From: Polaribacter sp.
GTDB lineage: Bacteria > Bacteroidota > Bacteroidia > Flavobacteriales > Flavobacteriaceae
Direction of reading: 5' to 3'
NCBI GenBank assembly: GCA_029245785.1
Contig: JAQWOR010000072.1
Coordinates: forward strand, 1 to 64,000
Length of the DNA: 64,000 bases
The position numbers were made by a program, and so were the translations under genes. This document shows, piece by piece, positions 61,820 through 64,000 of this stretch (position 1 is its first letter; every line of letters begins with the position of its first letter). The notes beneath the pieces were generated by a model. The model searched no databases. It was not told the DNA's origin and saw only the letters and a list, made by a program, of their open reading frames with translations.

Positions 61820-62044
61820 AGTAAGTGTTTTACAAATTATAACAGTAGTTGTTTTTTTGCTAATAATCGTGAAAAACAACTAAAACGCATTACTTTTTCA
61901 CGATATTGAATTGATAACCGTGAAAAAACCTTAAATGAATATGCAAAACAAAACAGCATTTCACATACCAACTTAATCAATAAAGCAAAACGACAAACTA
62001 TTGAAGCTTTTTTAGAAAAAGGCGTGTGGAAAATTGGAATATAA
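61820..62044 (+). pseudogene. C-terminal remnant of an unidentified gene
   Basis: An open frame reads NNREKQLKRITFSRY, then one TGA at 61907, then IDNREKTLNEYAKQNSISHT...KAKRQTIEAFLEKGVWKIGI and a stop at 62042. The second part has normal protein composition and a helix-turn-helix-like look. There is no start region, so I take it as the decayed 3' end of a gene. The minus-strand ORF at 61837-62073 is its shadow. The family was not recognised. Confidence 0.5.
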
Positions 62045-62083
62045 AAACAACTCTTTTTTCGCTTCCAATTCAAAAATTCACTT

Positions 62084-62091
62084 TACTTTTG
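62084..62091 (+). promoter_or_regulatory. -7 box in front of the TPP riboswitch
   Basis: TACTTTTG matches TAnnTTTG and ends right where the aptamer P1 stem begins (CAACG at 62092), so transcription probably starts at the aptamer itself. Confidence 0.6.
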
Positions 62092-62248
62092 CAACGTTCT
62101 CATAAAGGGGTGCTATTCTATGAAGTTATGAATGTTGAGTTATGAGTTAAAAACTCTGAACGTACAACACTAAACTCATCACTTAATAAAATGGCTGAGA
62201 TCACACCCAAAGAACCTGGGCAGGTAATGCTGCCAAGGGACATCGTTG
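62092..62248 (+). ncRNA. TPP riboswitch (THI element)
   Basis: The conserved parts are GGGGTGCT near 62107, GGCTGAGATCACACCC near 62193, GAACCTG near 62212, GGTAATGCTGCCAAGGGA near 62223, and a closing P1 stem CAACG/CGTTG (62092-62096 and 62244-62248). Thiamine pyrophosphate binding should lower expression of the TonB receptor behind it. The variable P3a arm is long (about 62118-62188) and contains repeats of the GAGTTATGAGTT type with AAACTCAT as partner. Confidence 0.95.
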
Positions 62249-62250
62249 AA

Positions 62251-62291
62251 TGTTTTTGTCTTTAAAAGGAAACTTTTAATGACAAAAAACA
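62251..62291 (+). promoter_or_regulatory. Long hairpin directly after the TPP aptamer (candidate expression platform)
   Basis: TGTTTTTGTCTTTAAAAG GAAA CTTTTAATGACAAAAAACA folds into a stem of about 17 pairs with a GAAA loop, a T-T mismatch and one bulged A. It starts 3 nt after the P1 stem. There is no T-tract after it, so it is not a standard terminator. Confidence 0.6.
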
Positions 62292-62367
62292 CGCAACAAC
62301 AGTTAATTATTCAATAACAAACACTAGAATAATTACCTCTTTTTATTCGATTTTATTTTTATACAAA

Positions 62368-64000
62368 ATGAGACCGAAATCTTTTATTAAAAAAGCGAAG
62401 ACAGTAACTTTTTTAATGGTATTGTTTGCCACCTTAACCGCAAACGCACAAACATTTATGCTTTCTGGAAACGTTGTTGACAAACAACAAAATCCGTTAA
62501 TCGGAGCGACTGTAGTTATCCAAGAAATCAAAAAAGGAACCTCTACAGATGTTGAAGGTGCTTTTAAACTCAACCTACCCAAAGGAACCTACACCATGCA
62601 GGTTTCTTACATCGGGTATCAAACGATTTTTCAAACAGTTTACGGCAACAAAAATCAACACATTACCATTCAATTGGCCGAAGGTGAAAACATCTTAGAC
62701 GAAGTGTTGGTGGCTGCTGTTCGCGTAAAAGCAACGGCGCCAGTAACACACGCTAACCTTTCTAAGAAGGACATTGCCAAACGCAATTTAGGGCAAGACA
62801 TTCCGATGTTGTTAAACTATTTGCCATCGGTGGTTTCTTCTTCAGATGCAGGCGCCGGAATTGGCTACACCTACTTGAATGTACGTGGTTCTGATTCAGA
62901 GCGCATCAATGTAACCATCAACGGAATTCCGTATAACGATGCCGAAAGTCAAGGAACTTTTTGGGTAAATATGGGCGACTTTGCTTCGTCTACTCAAAGT
63001 TTACAATTGCAGCGTGGTGTTGGAACTTCTACCAATGGTTCTGGTGCTTTTGGCGCCAGTTTAAACATCTTAACTGATGCCATTTCTGAAGAAGCTTTTG
63101 GAGAAATCTCAAACTCTGTTGGTTCTTTTAACACCAAAAAACATACGGTAAAATTTAGTACAGGAAAAATCAATGACCACATTGAAATTACGGGCCGGTT
63201 GTCTAAAATTTATTCTGACGGATATATTGACAGAGCGTACGCGGATTTGAAATCGTACTTTTTACAAGCTTCGTATGTAGATGACAATACCTTGATCAAA
63301 GCATTGACCTTTGGAGGAAAAGAAAAAACCTACCAAGCGTGGTACGGAATTGATGCCGATCAGTTGGCAGCAGACAGAAGACAAAATCCGTATACCTACG
63401 AAAATGAAATTGACAATTACCAACAAGATCATTATCAATTGCATTGGAATGAAAAATTGAATGCTAATTGGTCTACAAACATTGGTTTAAACTACACCAA
63501 AGGACAAGGGTATTTTGAGCAGTTCAAGGCCAATGACAAGGTAAGCAAATACAACGGAATTGTAGTGGCTACCAACGGATCAAAAACAGATTTAATTGTA
63601 AGACGATGGTTGGACAACAAATTTTATGTTGCCAATTTCAATGCCAATTATACCAATGAAAACCTAGACATTATTTCTGGTTTTTCATACAGCAATTATA
63701 CAAACGATCATTTTGGTGAAGTTATTTGGGCAAAAGAGTTTGCGCCTACTGCCAACATCAGAGATCGTTATTATTTTAGTGACGCTAAAAAAACAGAATT
63801 TAGCATCTTCTCTAAAGCGACCTATAAAGTTGGAGAACAACTTACGGTGTATGTAGATTTACAAGGACGATTTATTCAGTACAAAACTGATGGATTGACG
63901 TCTAAAAGAGCGGCTATTGATGTGGATGAGAACTTTCGTTTCTTCAATCCAAAATTAGGAGTAACCTATGCAATGAATTCTCAAAACAGTCTGTATTTTT
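62368..64000 (+). CDS. TonB-dependent receptor, probably for thiamine (3' end outside window)
   Basis: The frame is open from ATG at 62368 to the window end (544 codons) and is missing from the ORF track because it lacks a stop. A signal peptide (KTVTFLMVLFATLTANAQ) is followed by a CarboxypepD_reg-like domain (MLSGNVVDKQQNPLIGATVVI, GTYTMQVSYIGYQT) and a plug domain (NLGQDIPMLLNYLPSVVSSSDAGAG, TYLNVRGSDSERINVTINGIPYND, LQLQRGVGTSTNGSGAFGASLN). Barrel strands follow. Control by a TPP riboswitch makes thiamine or a precursor the likely ligand, as in the Omr1 group. The start codon lies 120 nt after the aptamer. Confidence 0.93.
   Translation, partial: MRPKSFIKKAKTVTFLMVLFATLTANAQTFMLSGNVVDKQQNPLIGATVVIQEIKKGTSTDVEGAFKLNLPKGTYTMQVSYIGYQTIFQTVYGNKNQHITIQLAEGENILDEVLVAAVRVKATAPVTHANLSKKDIAKRNLGQDIPMLLNYLPSVVSSSDAGAGIGYTYLNVRGSDSERINVTINGIPYNDAESQGTFWVNMGDFASSTQSLQLQRGVGTSTNGSGAFGASLNILTDAISEEAFGEISNSVGSFNTKKHTVKFSTGKINDHIEITGRLSKIYSDGYIDRAYADLKSYFLQASYVDDNTLIKALTFGGKEKTYQAWYGIDADQLAADRRQNPYTYENEIDNYQQDHYQLHWNEKLNANWSTNIGLNYTKGQGYFEQFKANDKVSKYNGIVVATNGSKTDLIVRRWLDNKFYVANFNANYTNENLDIISGFSYSNYTNDHFGEVIWAKEFAPTANIRDRYYFSDAKKTEFSIFSKATYKVGEQLTVYVDLQGRFIQYKTDGLTSKRAAIDVDENFRFFNPKLGVTYAMNSQNSLYF

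Noticed and set aside
61837-62073. 78-residue minus-strand ORF
   Set aside because: It is antisense to the plus-strand gene remnant, Cys/Phe-rich in a way typical of shadows, and has no recognisable domain.

Overview
The window is a gene-dense, AT-rich chromosomal segment that looks like a member of the Flavobacteriaceae (phylum Bacteroidota), probably marine. The evidence is the absence of Shine-Dalgarno sites, -7 boxes of the TAnnTTTG type, SusC/TonB-type outer-membrane receptors with carboxypeptidase-like N-terminal domains, LytTR two-component genes, an S1-type sulfatase, a NagB-LmbE fusion, ORF6N and DUF3127 proteins, and a TPP riboswitch in front of a TonB-dependent receptor. The genus cannot be fixed by eye. 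No rRNA, tRNA, CRISPR array, intact insertion sequence or prophage was seen.

Layout. 0-6.5 kb: a flavin oxidoreductase (cut by the window edge) with a membrane polyferredoxin, then three overlapping membrane or lipid-linked glycosyltransferase genes. 6.5-10 kb: a LacI regulator, DUF2797 and GH3 genes. 9.9-11.07 kb: a decayed stretch holding the 5' part of a DUF4139/MuiA-like gene facing the 5' part of an unrelated secreted-protein gene, followed by 0.7 kb of non-coding DNA with two perfect tandem hairpins. 11-16 kb: minus-strand housekeeping genes (polyprenyl diphosphate synthase, rlmN, queA, aroA). 16-25.6 kb: a large BNR/sortilin-like secreted protein, MazG, aat, a sulfatase, DUF3127, a flavin reductase, a histidine kinase, HIT and greA. 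25.6-34.4 kb: a Rieske-like lipoprotein, purK-purE, an M3 peptidase, a glycosyltransferase, a heme-binding protein and lpdA. 34.5-41.5 kb: an amino-sugar module with a HGSNAT/NagX-like membrane protein, a sodium:solute symporter, a LytTR regulator with a LytS-like kinase, and a NagB-LmbE fusion. 41.6-45.3 kb: pabB, a small conserved gene, a lipase-like hydrolase and tilS. 45.5-50.4 kb: an envelope redox/export group (TlpA-like lipoprotein, DsbD, S10 peptidase). 50.4-61.8 kb: an outer-membrane beta-barrel receptor, yifB/comM, ORF6N, a SLC13 transporter, ahcY, a phosphopantetheinyl transferase, a thiamine-binding-like protein, a PnuC-type transporter, a NadR-like kinase, arfB and an NTF2-like gene. 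62-64 kb: a TPP riboswitch and a TonB-dependent receptor that runs off the end.

The genes from 59.5 kb to the end read as a thiamine-acquisition region: an outer-membrane receptor under a TPP riboswitch, with a cytosolic MTH1187-like thiamine-binding protein, a PnuC-family permease (probably a thiamine transporter, PnuT) and a P-loop kinase that could trap the substrate. The region 34.5-41.5 kb reads as uptake and catabolism of N-acetylglucosamine-type sugars.

The window also holds several families of palindromic repeats: a 174-bp nested palindrome with a partial second copy 40 kb away, a recurrent CCTCACAGG terminator, a GCCTGCC...GACAGGTTCA hairpin, and a TTCCTGC...GCAGGAA hairpin. The arfB 3' end is duplicated around an NTF2-like gene in the manner of an integration footprint. 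No clear-cut new defence system was found. The most novel-looking items are the arfB 3'-end duplication, the double gene truncation at 10.2 kb, the tandem hairpins at 10.75 kb, the nested palindromic repeat, the 31-bp palindrome inside the ORF6N gene, and the long hairpin just behind the TPP aptamer.
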